A stretch of 6,562 nt of DNA from JAKBCQ01 sp021807585 (GCA_027325115.1 DAHWFG010000599.1:1-6562); one strand, 5' to 3'. Shown: positions 1 to 6,195, counted from the stretch's first letter. The notes: generated by a model not told the origin, from the sequence alone. Numbers and translations: made by a program.

Positions 1-335
1 TGCCACCGTGCGACCGACTAGCGATTACAGATATCTCAAGGCGTCTCCCCGGATAATCCGCCCGTCCAGCGGAAAGGACATGTCCGATTGACCGGGAGCT
101 TCCAAAATTCGTGAGGTCGATCGAGATGGAGCGACCGAGAAAGGGAGAATTCGTGCGGAGTGGTAACCGATTCGCCCAAATCGGTCAAGACTGAGATTCC
201 CAAAAAAAACGAATCCGCCGGGAAGATTGATCGATTCCGTGTCCGAATCATCGCGGAAAGCGATCGCGATCGCTCTCGTCAGTGAAATCCGTCGATCGCG
301 CAAGACGCCGATTCGAGTCGATTCGGTCGGGTTGT
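1..335. other. Gene-free stretch downstream of the mocA-like gene
   Basis: No convincing gene is seen. Minus-strand open frames here lack a recognisable domain, and the longest one runs into the mocA-like gene in another frame. The stretch contains a run of eight A at 202-209 (U8 in a minus-strand transcript), a 16-bp palindrome at 259-274, and two copies of CGATTCG at 309-315 and 319-325 spaced exactly 10 bp apart. It probably holds the 3' untranslated end of the minus-strand operon; the gene further left is outside the window. Confidence 0.55.
259..274. repeat. 16-bp perfect palindrome made of two overlapping GCGATCGC octamers
   Basis: AGCGATCGCGATCGCT reads the same on both strands. It consists of GCGATCGC at 260-267 and 266-273. 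It lies in the non-coding stretch about 60 bp past the mocA-like stop codon. It is the densest example of the CGATCG excess seen over much of the window. It could be a binding or methylation site, or simply part of the genome-wide word bias; nothing shows a function. Confidence 0.6.
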
Positions 336-1064
336 TTAGCCGTATTGGGTTCGATGCGGGACCGAATCGTCGGTGCGCCTCGACGGGTCCGTAAGCCCCC
401 CCGTGGAGCGATCGACGCGCGGCTCGAGCGATCCGGATAGCCGATCGCGCCATCGTTCGTAATCTTCCGGCGTGTCGATATCCGCGATCGCGTCGACTTC
501 GCTCCACGCGAGCTCGATCACGCGGTCTTCAAACCTACGCACGAGCGAATCGATCCCGCGATCTTCCGCCAAATCGGCGATCAAATGCGCGATCGAAACG
601 GGGAGCAAGAGCGGATGACCTCGTTTTTGCTGATATGATGGTATAATAATTTTGTCGCGATCGAGCTCAAATCGCTCGATCATCGCGCGAACGAGGCTCG
701 GAGCGACTCCGACCGAATCTCCCGGGGCGATCATCACTCCCGCCGTTTCGGGGCGCCGTGGGATCGCGCCGAGACCAAATGCGACGGTCGCCTTCATATC
801 GGTGGTTGCGTGATTGAGTGATGCGATCGTTCCCCCGGCTCGTCTCGCACAGGTGATCAATTCGTCCGTCCAGGGCCGATCGGCGGGAGGCGCGACGACG
901 AGTACGGGATCGACTCCTCCTTCCACAAGCCCTTGTACGACGCGTTCGAGAACCGTCGAGCCTCCAAGTGGAAGCGTGAGCTTCGGTCCCCCCAGCCGCG
1001 ACCCCAGCCCCGCCGCTGGAACGATCGCGGCGATCCCAAGGCGACCCGAGCGGGGATCGGTCAT
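336..1064 (-). CDS. mocA: MocA-like molybdenum cofactor nucleotidyltransferase
   Basis: This 242-residue protein is a GT-A fold NTP transferase of the MobA/MocA type. The family transfers CMP or GMP from CTP or GTP to molybdopterin in the cytosol; beside xdhC, the CTP-using MocA role that makes the cytosine dinucleotide cofactor is most likely. Visible motifs are the nucleotide-binding loop PAAGLGSRLGGPK (16-28), a Gly-Asp pair at 115-116 at the expected metal-binding aspartate, RGHP (148-151), and DIDTPEDY (195-202), the usual end of the domain. Where relatives often have Asp-Met/Gln-Pro, this protein has Asp-Ser-Val, a mild divergence. About 33 charged, low-complexity residues follow the domain. 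The ATG overlaps the xdhC stop as ATGA, indicating translational coupling. Other MobA-like nucleotidyltransferase roles cannot be excluded from sequence alone. Confidence 0.83.
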   Translation of the reverse strand: MTDPRSGRLGIAAIVPAAGLGSRLGGPKLTLPLGGSTVLERVVQGLVEGGVDPVLVVAPPADRPWTDELITCARRAGGTIASLNHATTDMKATVAFGLGAIPRRPETAGVMIAPGDSVGVAPSLVRAMIERFELDRDKIIIPSYQQKRGHPLLLPVSIAHLIADLAEDRGIDSLVRRFEDRVIELAWSEVDAIADIDTPEDYERWRDRLSGSLEPRVDRSTGGLTDPSRRTDDSVPHRTQYG

Positions 1065-2188
1065 CGGCTCGCCGCCGCCGCTTGTTGGGGATCGGCGACT
1101 TCGATCGCGGGCTCGCGGGTCGAACCCGCATCGCTCGAATCCGCCCGCGATTTCCCCAAATTTCGAACCGCGATCAACTGCGCCGTGATGCTCACCGCGA
1201 TCTCGGCGACCGTTTGCGACCCGATATCCAGACCGACGGGAGCGGTGACGCGACCGAGCGCTTCGTCGGATATCCCAAGTTCGCGGAGCCCGTCGAAAAT
1301 GAGCCGGATCTTCCTCTTGCTGCCGATCAGCCCCACATAAGCCGCCCGCGTGGGCGCGGTGTGGAAGATCGCCTCCTGATCGTGCCCGTGACCTCTCGTT
1401 ACGACAAGTACATAGGTATGAGGATTAATGTCGAGTTTCGGAAGAACATCTTCAAATGGACCGACGATAATCTTTTTGGCGTCGGGGAATCGCTCGGCGT
1501 TGGCGTACTGGGCGCGATCGTCGACGACCCAGACGTCGAAATCGGCCTGCGCCGCGAGCCCCGCGACCGCCTGCCCCACGTGCCCCGCGCCGATGACGAT
1601 CATCCGAACCCGCGGCGGTTCGGGAAGGAACGCGATTCCGTCGCGAACCGAAACCTTGGGGCGGTTTTCGAGCGGCTCGAGCCGTCGAGCAATCGCGTCG
1701 ACGCCGCTTAGTTTCGGCAGCGCCGCCACAAAGGCGCCGTTCGAGTCGAAGAGATAGCGCGTTCCCAGGGGAACTTCAAGCTTCGCTTTGGCGGGATCCA
1801 AGACGACCGCCTCGGTATATCCTTCTCCCGCTTCGATCAGCTCGAGTTGCGCTTGATAGTAGGCGATCGGTTCGCGACCGACGAGCGATTCGGTAAGAAT
1901 CTCCATCCGACCGCCGCAGATCAGCCCGTCGGCCCACGCATAATCATGATCTAGGATATGCACATGAAGCTCGGCGCCGGGCTCGCCGAGCCTGCGAATC
2001 GCCGCGAGCTTCACCTCGTTTTCAACACAACCGCCGCCGAGCGTGCCGATCTGACCGCCCATGGGATCGACGATCATCGCGGCGCCCGCTTTTTGCGGGG
2101 TCGATCCGCGCGTCGCGACGACCTGGCAATGGATCGCCTCGCCCCCCGACCCGAGGGTTTCGATCAGATATCGCAGAATGCGCCTCAT
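1061..2188 (-). CDS. xdhC: XdhC/CoxI family molybdenum cofactor chaperone
   Basis: This is a 375-residue cytosolic protein of the XdhC family, which binds molybdenum cofactor and helps deliver it, sulfurated, to xanthine dehydrogenase-type enzymes. The N-terminal XdhC/CoxI domain shows TRGSTPQKAGA (26-36), GTLGGGCVENEV (48-59) and the family's Cys-Gly-Gly at 91-93. The C-terminal Rossmann-like domain shows GAGHVG (200-205), an acidic strand end VVDDR (221-225), TRGHGHD (264-270), GLIGSKRK (286-293) and APVGLDIGSQT (316-326). Both domains are complete; the last 30 or so residues are a variable Ala/Ser-rich tail. The ATG is supported by GAGG five bases upstream (2194-2197 on the plus strand). 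It is the first gene of an operon with the mocA-like gene. The partner molybdoenzyme genes are not in view. Confidence 0.93.
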   Translation of the reverse strand: MRRILRYLIETLGSGGEAIHCQVVATRGSTPQKAGAAMIVDPMGGQIGTLGGGCVENEVKLAAIRRLGEPGAELHVHILDHDYAWADGLICGGRMEILTESLVGREPIAYYQAQLELIEAGEGYTEAVVLDPAKAKLEVPLGTRYLFDSNGAFVAALPKLSGVDAIARRLEPLENRPKVSVRDGIAFLPEPPRVRMIVIGAGHVGQAVAGLAAQADFDVWVVDDRAQYANAERFPDAKKIIVGPFEDVLPKLDINPHTYVLVVTRGHGHDQEAIFHTAPTRAAYVGLIGSKRKIRLIFDGLRELGISDEALGRVTAPVGLDIGSQTVAEIAVSITAQLIAVRNLGKSRADSSDAGSTREPAIEVADPQQAAAASR

Positions 2189-2204
2189 CGTCGCCTCAAA
2201 TCAT

Positions 2205-2214
2205 CCGAATTCGG
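2205..2214. repeat. 10-bp palindrome in the xdhC leader
   Basis: CCGAATTCGG is a perfect palindrome about 17 bases upstream of the xdhC start and just before its GAGG ribosome binding site. Its place in the predicted leader would suit an operator or a small RNA structure. A palindrome of this length can easily occur by chance, so a role is unproven. Confidence 0.3.
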
Positions 2215-2237
2215 CGGTGGGAAAATCGACCGACCTT

Positions 2238-2266
2238 AAGCTAACAAAGCCGCGAACGGCGTTCAA
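2238..2266 (-). promoter_or_regulatory. Candidate sigma70-type promoter of xdhC-mocA
   Basis: On the minus strand, TTGAAC (2266-2261) resembles a -35 box with four of six matches. A 17-base spacer then leads to TAGCTT (2243-2238), which matches the -10 box at only three of six but is preceded by TGT, an extended -10 element. The spacer contains GCCG-TTCG-CGGC, a perfect 4-bp inverted repeat around TTCG (2249-2260), which could be part of an operator. The predicted leader to the xdhC ATG would be about 40 bases. This rests on motif matching alone. Confidence 0.35.
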
Positions 2267-2280
2267 TCGAATCGATTCGA
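2267..2280. repeat. 14-bp perfect palindrome next to the xdhC promoter
   Basis: TCGAATCGATTCGA is a perfect palindrome directly upstream of the candidate -35 box of xdhC. This placement would fit an activator or repressor site. The words TCGA and CGATTCG are common throughout the window, so composition may explain it. Confidence 0.35.
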
Positions 2281-2396
2281 GGGGGTCGAGAACGATCGAC
2301 GGAACGCGTCGTTTGGGAGCCAAGCCTGCGGGATCATCCTTACGGAATCACGACCAAATGAGAGAGCTATTTCTGTTCCGATGGGAAACAGCGGCC

Positions 2397-2425
2397 TTGG
2401 CTCGCGTGATCGGCGCTGGTAAATC
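2397..2425 (+). promoter_or_regulatory. Weak candidate promoter for the methyltransferase-permease operon
   Basis: TTGGCT (2397-2402), a 17-base spacer and TAAATC (2420-2425) preceded by TGG form an extended -10 style arrangement. Matches are four of six for -35 and three of six for -10. The predicted leader would be about 60 bases and leads to a good Shine-Dalgarno at 2483-2487. No better candidate was found between 2280 and 2490, but this one is weak. Confidence 0.22.
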
Positions 2426-2493
2426 AGGTAATCGGTCGTCGCTCGATCCAACAAAGTGCTCCATCCGAACCGCTTCGACGCGGGAGGGAATCG

Positions 2494-3294
2494 ATGATTT
2501 TACAAAAGCTGAAATCCGCCTCGATTTTGCTCGTTTCGATGACGTTCACGATGTTCGTCGCCGCGGGCTTTTCGCTTCAGGCTCGCCAGGCCGTCGAAGA
2601 GAAAAAAGCCGATCGCGTGAAGAAGAAAAAAGAGGGCATCAACGACCAGTTCAAGAACCCCGATGTGAAGTCGTTCACCAAGCGGTTCGAGAACGAAACG
2701 CGCGAGGTTTACGCGAGGCGCAAGGAAATCGCCGACGCGCTCGGGCTTAAGCCGGGAATGGGGATCGCGGACATCGGCGCGGGGACCGGCTTTTACTCGC
2801 GGCTCTTCGCCGAACGCGTCGGCGCCAAGGGAAAAGTGTACGCGGTCGATGTTTCGCCGACGTTCCTCAAGCATATCGACGAACAGTCCAAAAAGATGGG
2901 GCTCGAAGATCGGATCACGACGATCAAGGCCGATCAGAATTCGGCCAATCTGCCGCCGAACTCGGTCGATCGTGTGTTCATTTGTGATGTATACCACCAC
3001 TTTGAACATCCCGACAAAGAGTTGGCGACTTTGCATGAGGCGCTGCGAGACGGTGGAGAGTTGTTCATTATTGATTTTGATCGGATTGAAGGGAAGAGCA
3101 GCGAATTCGTGCTCAAGCATATTCGCGCGAGTAAAGACGTTTTTGCCAAGGAGATCGTCGCGGCGGGGTTCGCGAAGGCGCCGATCGAGCCCGAGATCAA
3201 GCTGAAGGAAACGTTTATGTTTCGGTTTAAGAAGGTCGCCAAGGGGGTGGATGCTCCCGCCTCGAAGGGGGCTTCAGCGGGCGCCGAGCGTTGA
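2494..3294 (+). CDS. Exported class I SAM-dependent methyltransferase
   Basis: The 266-residue protein has an N-terminal signal peptide or signal anchor: Lys5 and Lys7, a hydrophobic core at about 9-26, and possible cleavage near Ala30 or Ala33. A very charged Lys/Glu linker (34-50) follows, then a class I methyltransferase fold. Motif I is IADIGAGTGFYS (91-102), the ribose-binding acidic residue is Asp119 in VYAVDVSP, a motif with Asp147 precedes the strand ending CDVYHHFEHP (164-173), and LRDGGELFIIDFDR (184-197) is the post-core motif. The SAM pocket appears intact. The substrate cannot be told. The ATG is fixed by GGAGG six bases upstream and by the signal sequence. Its stop codon overlaps the permease start (TTGA), so the two are probably co-translated. 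The C-terminal 17 residues are low-complexity Ala/Ser/Lys. Export of a SAM enzyme is odd because SAM is cytoplasmic. Confidence 0.86.
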   Translation: MILQKLKSASILLVSMTFTMFVAAGFSLQARQAVEEKKADRVKKKKEGINDQFKNPDVKSFTKRFENETREVYARRKEIADALGLKPGMGIADIGAGTGFYSRLFAERVGAKGKVYAVDVSPTFLKHIDEQSKKMGLEDRITTIKADQNSANLPPNSVDRVFICDVYHHFEHPDKELATLHEALRDGGELFIIDFDRIEGKSSEFVLKHIRASKDVFAKEIVAAGFAKAPIEPEIKLKETFMFRFKKVAKGVDAPASKGASAGAER

Positions 3295-4688
3295 GCGGCG
3301 CGACGACCGAAACGTCCGATTCGGAACGCGCCGAGTCCGACCCTCCCGCGAGCTACGGCTTGGCGACGGCGACGTGGGTCGTCGTCGCGGGAATGGTGGG
3401 GACGGGCGTTCTGACGATGTCGGGCTACACCGTCCTTTCAGTTCGCAGTAATCAATTGATGTTGTTTTTATGGGTTGTGGGAGGGATCGTCGCGTTGTGC
3501 GGCGCCTTCGCCGCGGCCGAGCTGGGCGCCTCGCTGCCGCGATCGGGGGGAGATTATGTTTTCCTCCGGGAGGCGTACGGACCGTTCGCCGCGTTTCTTT
3601 CGGGGTGGGTTTCGTTTTTGATCGGTTTCGGCGGGCCGATCGCGATCGCGGCGTCGGCCTCGGCGCGGTATGTCCTTGCGCCGTTCGCGATCCGACCGGC
3701 GATTCTCCCCTACGCGATCAACGCGCTCGCGACGGTTTCGATCATCGCGTTTGCGGTTATTCATGTATTGGGAAGAACGCTCAGCGTCCGCGCCCAGGCG
3801 TTGTCGACGATCGTCAAACTCGGGCTCTTGATCCTTTACGTCGTATTCGGCCTGATCGCGGGGCGCCGCGGCGTTTCGCATCTCGCCGATCGTCCGCCGA
3901 TCGATTCTCAACTGTTAATGGCAATGCTGTTTTCGCTTGTTTATGTTTCTTACGCCTACACGGGATGGAACACCGCGGCATATATCGCGGGCGAGATCAA
4001 GAACCCGAAGCGCAATCTTCCCCTCGCTCTGATCGGCGGGACCGCGGGGGTGGCGCTTCTTTATCTCGCGATCAATCTCGTTTACGCGACGGCTTTTTCG
4101 GCGAGCGACATCGTCGCGTTCGGGCCCGAAAAAGTCGCCGAGATCGCGGGCCTCGCCGCAACTTCTTTATACGGCAAAAAGATCGGCGATCCTCTCTCGG
4201 TCGCGATCGGTTTGATGCTTTACTCTTCTTTAAGTGCATACGTGTTAACGGGGCCGCGGGTGCTCTACGCGATGGCGCGGGAAGGGCAATTTCCGTCGGT
4301 CGCGGCTCGGCTTACAAAACGCGCCCGAACCCCCGCGATCGCGACCGCGATCCAATCGACCTGGTCGATTTTTCTCCTTTGGGTCGCCCCTTTCGAAACG
4401 ATCCTTGAATACGCGAGCGTCGGCTTGGCGCTTTTCTCGATGCTTACGATCTCGTCGGTTTATGTGCTAAGATACCGACGTCCCGATCTACCGCGGCCGT
4501 TCCGCGCGCCAGGGTATCCCGTCACTCCCGCGATTTATCTCATCGTCACCGCGATGCTCACCGCCGCGGCGTTTGCGATGAAACCGATCCCGTCGTTATG
4601 CGCTCTCGCCTGCGTGCTGATCGGCGTACCTGTTTATTGGCTATGGCCGGGGCTCGGTTCCAGGTCGCCCCGAAATCCATCAAAATAA
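3291..4688 (+). CDS. APC-superfamily amino acid permease
   Basis: This 465-residue inner-membrane transporter has about 12 predicted membrane helices (first about 24-46, last about 433-452), the usual number and length for the APC/LAT-like group that moves amino acids by exchange or proton symport. Family signatures are GMVGTGV (34-40) in the broken first helix, AELGASLPRSGGDYVFLREA (76-95) after helix 2, AYTGWNTAAYIAGEIKNPKR (222-241) in helix 6 and the following loop, RVLYAMAREGQFP (323-335), and RRPDLPRPFRAPGYP (396-410) before helix 11. The exact substrate is not predictable. The start is TTG at 3291, sharing bases with the methyltransferase TGA; no strong Shine-Dalgarno is visible, so translation probably depends on coupling. 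The next in-frame ATG would cut into helix 1 and is unlikely. Confidence 0.9.
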   Translation: MSGATTETSDSERAESDPPASYGLATATWVVVAGMVGTGVLTMSGYTVLSVRSNQLMLFLWVVGGIVALCGAFAAAELGASLPRSGGDYVFLREAYGPFAAFLSGWVSFLIGFGGPIAIAASASARYVLAPFAIRPAILPYAINALATVSIIAFAVIHVLGRTLSVRAQALSTIVKLGLLILYVVFGLIAGRRGVSHLADRPPIDSQLLMAMLFSLVYVSYAYTGWNTAAYIAGEIKNPKRNLPLALIGGTAGVALLYLAINLVYATAFSASDIVAFGPEKVAEIAGLAATSLYGKKIGDPLSVAIGLMLYSSLSAYVLTGPRVLYAMAREGQFPSVAARLTKRARTPAIATAIQSTWSIFLLWVAPFETILEYASVGLALFSMLTISSVYVLRYRRPDLPRPFRAPGYPVTPAIYLIVTAMLTAAAFAMKPIPSLCALACVLIGVPVYWLWPGLGSRSPRNPSK

Positions 4689-4697
4689 TCCGTAAAC

Positions 4698-4717
4698 CGC
4701 TCTGGTGCTAAAGAGCG
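4698..4717 (+). terminator. Weak hairpin just after the permease gene
   Basis: CGCTCT (4698-4703) and AGAGCG (4712-4717) can form a six-pair stem with an eight-base loop, starting nine bases after the permease stop. No U-run follows, so it is not a classical intrinsic terminator. It may protect the 3' end of the message or act with Rho, or may be chance. Confidence 0.25.
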
Positions 4718-4926
4718 ACGATACGCGATCGCCGGCTTCGGCCGATCGGCGATTCGTGTACAATCGAGGCGGAAGCGAGTCGTATCGTGTCGTCCAAGGC
4801 GAACTCCCCCGCCGCAAGCCGCGCCGATTCGCTATAATGACGCGAACGAATCGCGGCGAGGTCGATCCTGTTTCAGCGGTCGAGGCGGCGATGATCGCGG
4901 CGAGGCGATCCGCCTTGGAAATTTAA
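4705..4926 (+). CDS. Doubtful 73-codon ORF, hypothetical
   Basis: A GTG-initiated frame encodes 73 residues rich in Arg, Ser and Ala with no recognisable domain, signal peptide or membrane segment. It ends 18 bases before the HEAT-repeat gene. Third-position composition is moderately GC-rich, as in real genes here. Against it: no Shine-Dalgarno precedes the GTG, the GTG sits in the loop of a possible hairpin, and the frame covers a strong TATAAT and an inverted repeat that look like a promoter region for the next gene. I think it is more likely non-coding leader than a gene. Confidence 0.18.
   Translation: MLKSDDTRSPASADRRFVYNRGGSESYRVVQGELPRRKPRRFAIMTRTNRGEVDPVSAVEAAMIAARRSALEI
4825..4853 (+). 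promoter_or_regulatory. TATAAT between inverted repeat arms upstream of the HEAT-repeat gene
   Basis: A perfect -10 hexamer TATAAT (4833-4838) lies between the arms CGATTCG (4825-4831) and CGAATCG (4847-4853). The arms are perfect 7-bp complements separated by 15 bases. No good -35 box is found 16-18 bases upstream (GC-rich sequence near 4810-4816). If used, transcription would start near 4845 and leave a leader of about 100 bases. The arrangement suits a repressed or activator-dependent promoter, but CGATTCG is a common word in the window. Confidence 0.33.
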
Positions 4927-4944
4927 TTTACGAGTGATGATATT

Positions 4945-5964
4945 ATGAAGTCGGAATCTGTGGAATCGGGTTGGAATCTTCAAGAAGCTCCTGTCGGTTC
5001 ACCCGTCGATCTTCCTCCGGTCGAGCCTCCGTCGGCGGGGCTTGTTGTGCAATTGTTTATTATTCCGCTCGTGATCGTCGGGGTTCTGGTCGTCGGCGGT
5101 TTGCTCGTTTACCTGCCGTTCGGCCGGCTGGCGGGAGGCGAGCAAACCGCGGTCGAGTACGTACGGACGATTCGCGACAACACCGTATCTCGGCAGCGTT
5201 TCCGCGCCGCGTTCGAGCTCGCCACGCTGATCCAAAACGACGCCTCTTTGGCGGAAAACTCGAATTTGCTGGGAGAGCTCGTCAAGGTGTTGAAAAGCGA
5301 GCTGGTGAAGAAAGACGACCCCGAGGTGAGACGCTATCTGGCGCTGATGCTGGGCGCCTTTCAAACGCTCAACGCGGGCGACGCGGGGGATCCGCTCGAG
5401 GCTCTGGGCCGATGTCTCGACCCCGATCAGCCTTCGATCGTTCGCGAGGCCGCCGCCGAAAGCCTGGCGCGGCAGGGAGCGCGGCTCGAAGGGAAATTGG
5501 ACGCTTCAAAGGTGATCGCCCCGCTCGTCGCCGCGGCTCGATCCGAGGAAGTCGACCTCCGCTTGCGAGCCGTCTACGCGCTCGGCTTCCTCGGCGGAGA
5601 CGACGCCGAGAAGGCGCTCGTCGAACACCTCAAAGACGAAGATCGATTTGTCGGCTACAACGCCGCGACCGCGCTCGCTCGCCGCGATAACTCTCAGGCT
5701 CTCGAACTCTTACGCGAGATGCTCAACGTCGACGCGCTACGGCGGGTGATTCCCCTCAAAGACGAATCCGAAATTCAACGGAAAATCGAGACAATCCAGC
5801 TTGATGTGTTGAAATCACTCGAATTCTCGATCGGCCAGGGCCGAACCGATCTCGCCGACCTGCTCCATCCTCAAATTAAACTGCTCACCAAGTCGCATCT
5901 CGCAGCCGTTCGAAACGCCGCCGAAAACATCATCAAGCTCACGTCCAAAAAGGCGCTCAAGTAA
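4945..5964 (+). CDS. Membrane-anchored HEAT-repeat protein
   Basis: The 339-residue protein has a Pro/Glu-rich N-terminal segment (1-30), one hydrophobic segment of about 26 residues (32-58), and then an all-helical domain. Repeated amphipathic helix pairs of HEAT type are visible: DPEVRRYLALMLGAF (125-139), IVREAAAESLARQGA (165-179), DLRLRAVYALGFLGGDDAEK (204-223), RFVGYNAATALARRDN (234-249) and a final LAAVRNAAENIIKL (319-332). Such domains are protein-binding scaffolds; no enzyme motif is seen. It probably sits in the inner membrane with one end exposed; orientation is not certain because no cleavage site is obvious. The ATG has only a weak GAG ten bases upstream and lies in an AT-rich leader. 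It appears to be a single-gene unit. I do not recognise a named orthologue. Confidence 0.82.
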   Translation: MKSESVESGWNLQEAPVGSPVDLPPVEPPSAGLVVQLFIIPLVIVGVLVVGGLLVYLPFGRLAGGEQTAVEYVRTIRDNTVSRQRFRAAFELATLIQNDASLAENSNLLGELVKVLKSELVKKDDPEVRRYLALMLGAFQTLNAGDAGDPLEALGRCLDPDQPSIVREAAAESLARQGARLEGKLDASKVIAPLVAAARSEEVDLRLRAVYALGFLGGDDAEKALVEHLKDEDRFVGYNAATALARRDNSQALELLREMLNVDALRRVIPLKDESEIQRKIETIQLDVLKSLEFSIGQGRTDLADLLHPQIKLLTKSHLAAVRNAAENIIKLTSKKALK

Positions 5965-6013
5965 GGAACGATACGACCAAATGAAAGGATATCGGCATTC
6001 CGAGACGACTTTC

Positions 6014-6028
6014 CCAAGAAATTCTTGG
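6014..6028. repeat. 15-bp inverted repeat, possible operator
   Basis: CCAAGAA and TTCTTGG are perfect 7-bp complements around a single A. This odd-length symmetry is typical of a dimeric regulator site rather than an RNA hairpin, because a one-base loop cannot fold fully. It lies 50 bp after the HEAT gene stop and about 215 bp before the next start, 30 bp upstream of a TATAAT at 6058-6063. Confidence 0.35.
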
Positions 6029-6102
6029 CTTCTCCAGAAATCGCCGATTCTCCATGTTATAATCATGGTATCTGGGGCGTTGTCCCGAGAACCCGATCAG
6101 GC

Positions 6103-6119
6103 GTTAAAATGGTTAAAAT
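6103..6119 (+). promoter_or_regulatory. Tandem GTTAAAAT pair, possible promoter element
   Basis: GTTAAAAT occurs at 6103-6110 and 6112-6119, a 9-bp period. Each copy contains TAAAAT, five of six matches to a -10 box. TTGTCC at 6080-6085 could be a poor -35 box, 19 bases from the first TAAAAT. This is the most AT-rich spot before the last gene and may be its promoter, with a leader of over 100 bases. Evidence is only motif resemblance. Confidence 0.25.
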
Positions 6120-6195
6120 AGTAAGCTTGTCGCGGTTGAGAGGGATTCCAGGGAGGACGCGAAGCTCTTCACCACGATGAACACCTTTGATGAAA

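Larger units (their letters stand above)
2189..2493. other. Divergent intergenic region between xdhC and the methyltransferase gene
   Basis: This 305-bp gap carries the 5' ends of two divergent operons. No gene fits it. It contains a perfect 10-bp palindrome CCGAATTCGG (2205-2214), a candidate minus-strand promoter, a perfect 14-bp palindrome (2267-2280), a weak candidate plus-strand promoter and a Shine-Dalgarno GGAGG at 2483-2487, six bases before the methyltransferase ATG. The middle (about 2300-2390) shows nothing I can interpret. Confidence 0.6.

Noticed and set aside
195..245. Minus-strand GAATC/GATTC stem followed by U8, as an intrinsic terminator of xdhC-mocA
   Set aside because: The stem has only five mostly A-U pairs with a 17-base loop and lies about 100 bases past the stop codon, so it is too weak to call, although the U-run is real.
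25..507. Minus-strand open frame of 160 codons
   Set aside because: It overlaps the mocA-like gene in another frame on the same strand, is Arg-rich low-complexity sequence, and shows no domain or ribosome binding site.
625..650. TATAAT inside the mocA-like gene (642-647), plus strand
   Set aside because: No -35 box fits at the right distance, and the AT-rich bases simply encode the Ile-Ile-Ile-Pro stretch on the other strand.
814..1711. Long plus-strand frames opposite mocA and xdhC
   Set aside because: They are antisense shadows of well-supported genes; their translations are Arg/Pro/Ser-rich without family motifs.
3470..4408. 312-codon plus-strand frame within the permease gene
   Set aside because: It is a shifted frame of a clear 12-helix permease, Arg-rich, as expected from high-GC sequence.
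2350..5984. Shared 12-mer ACGACCAAATGA at 2350-2361 and 5973-5984
   Set aside because: About one such exact 12-base match is expected by chance in a window of this size, although both copies lie in intergenic DNA.
6071..6085. GGGGC-GTT-GTCCC hairpin as the HEAT gene terminator
   Set aside because: Only five pairs including one wobble, over 100 bases past the stop, with no U-run.
5981..6121. 46-codon plus-strand frame after the HEAT gene
   Set aside because: No Shine-Dalgarno, codons such as TTA and AGA unlike neighbours, and it crosses the repeat-rich intergenic region.
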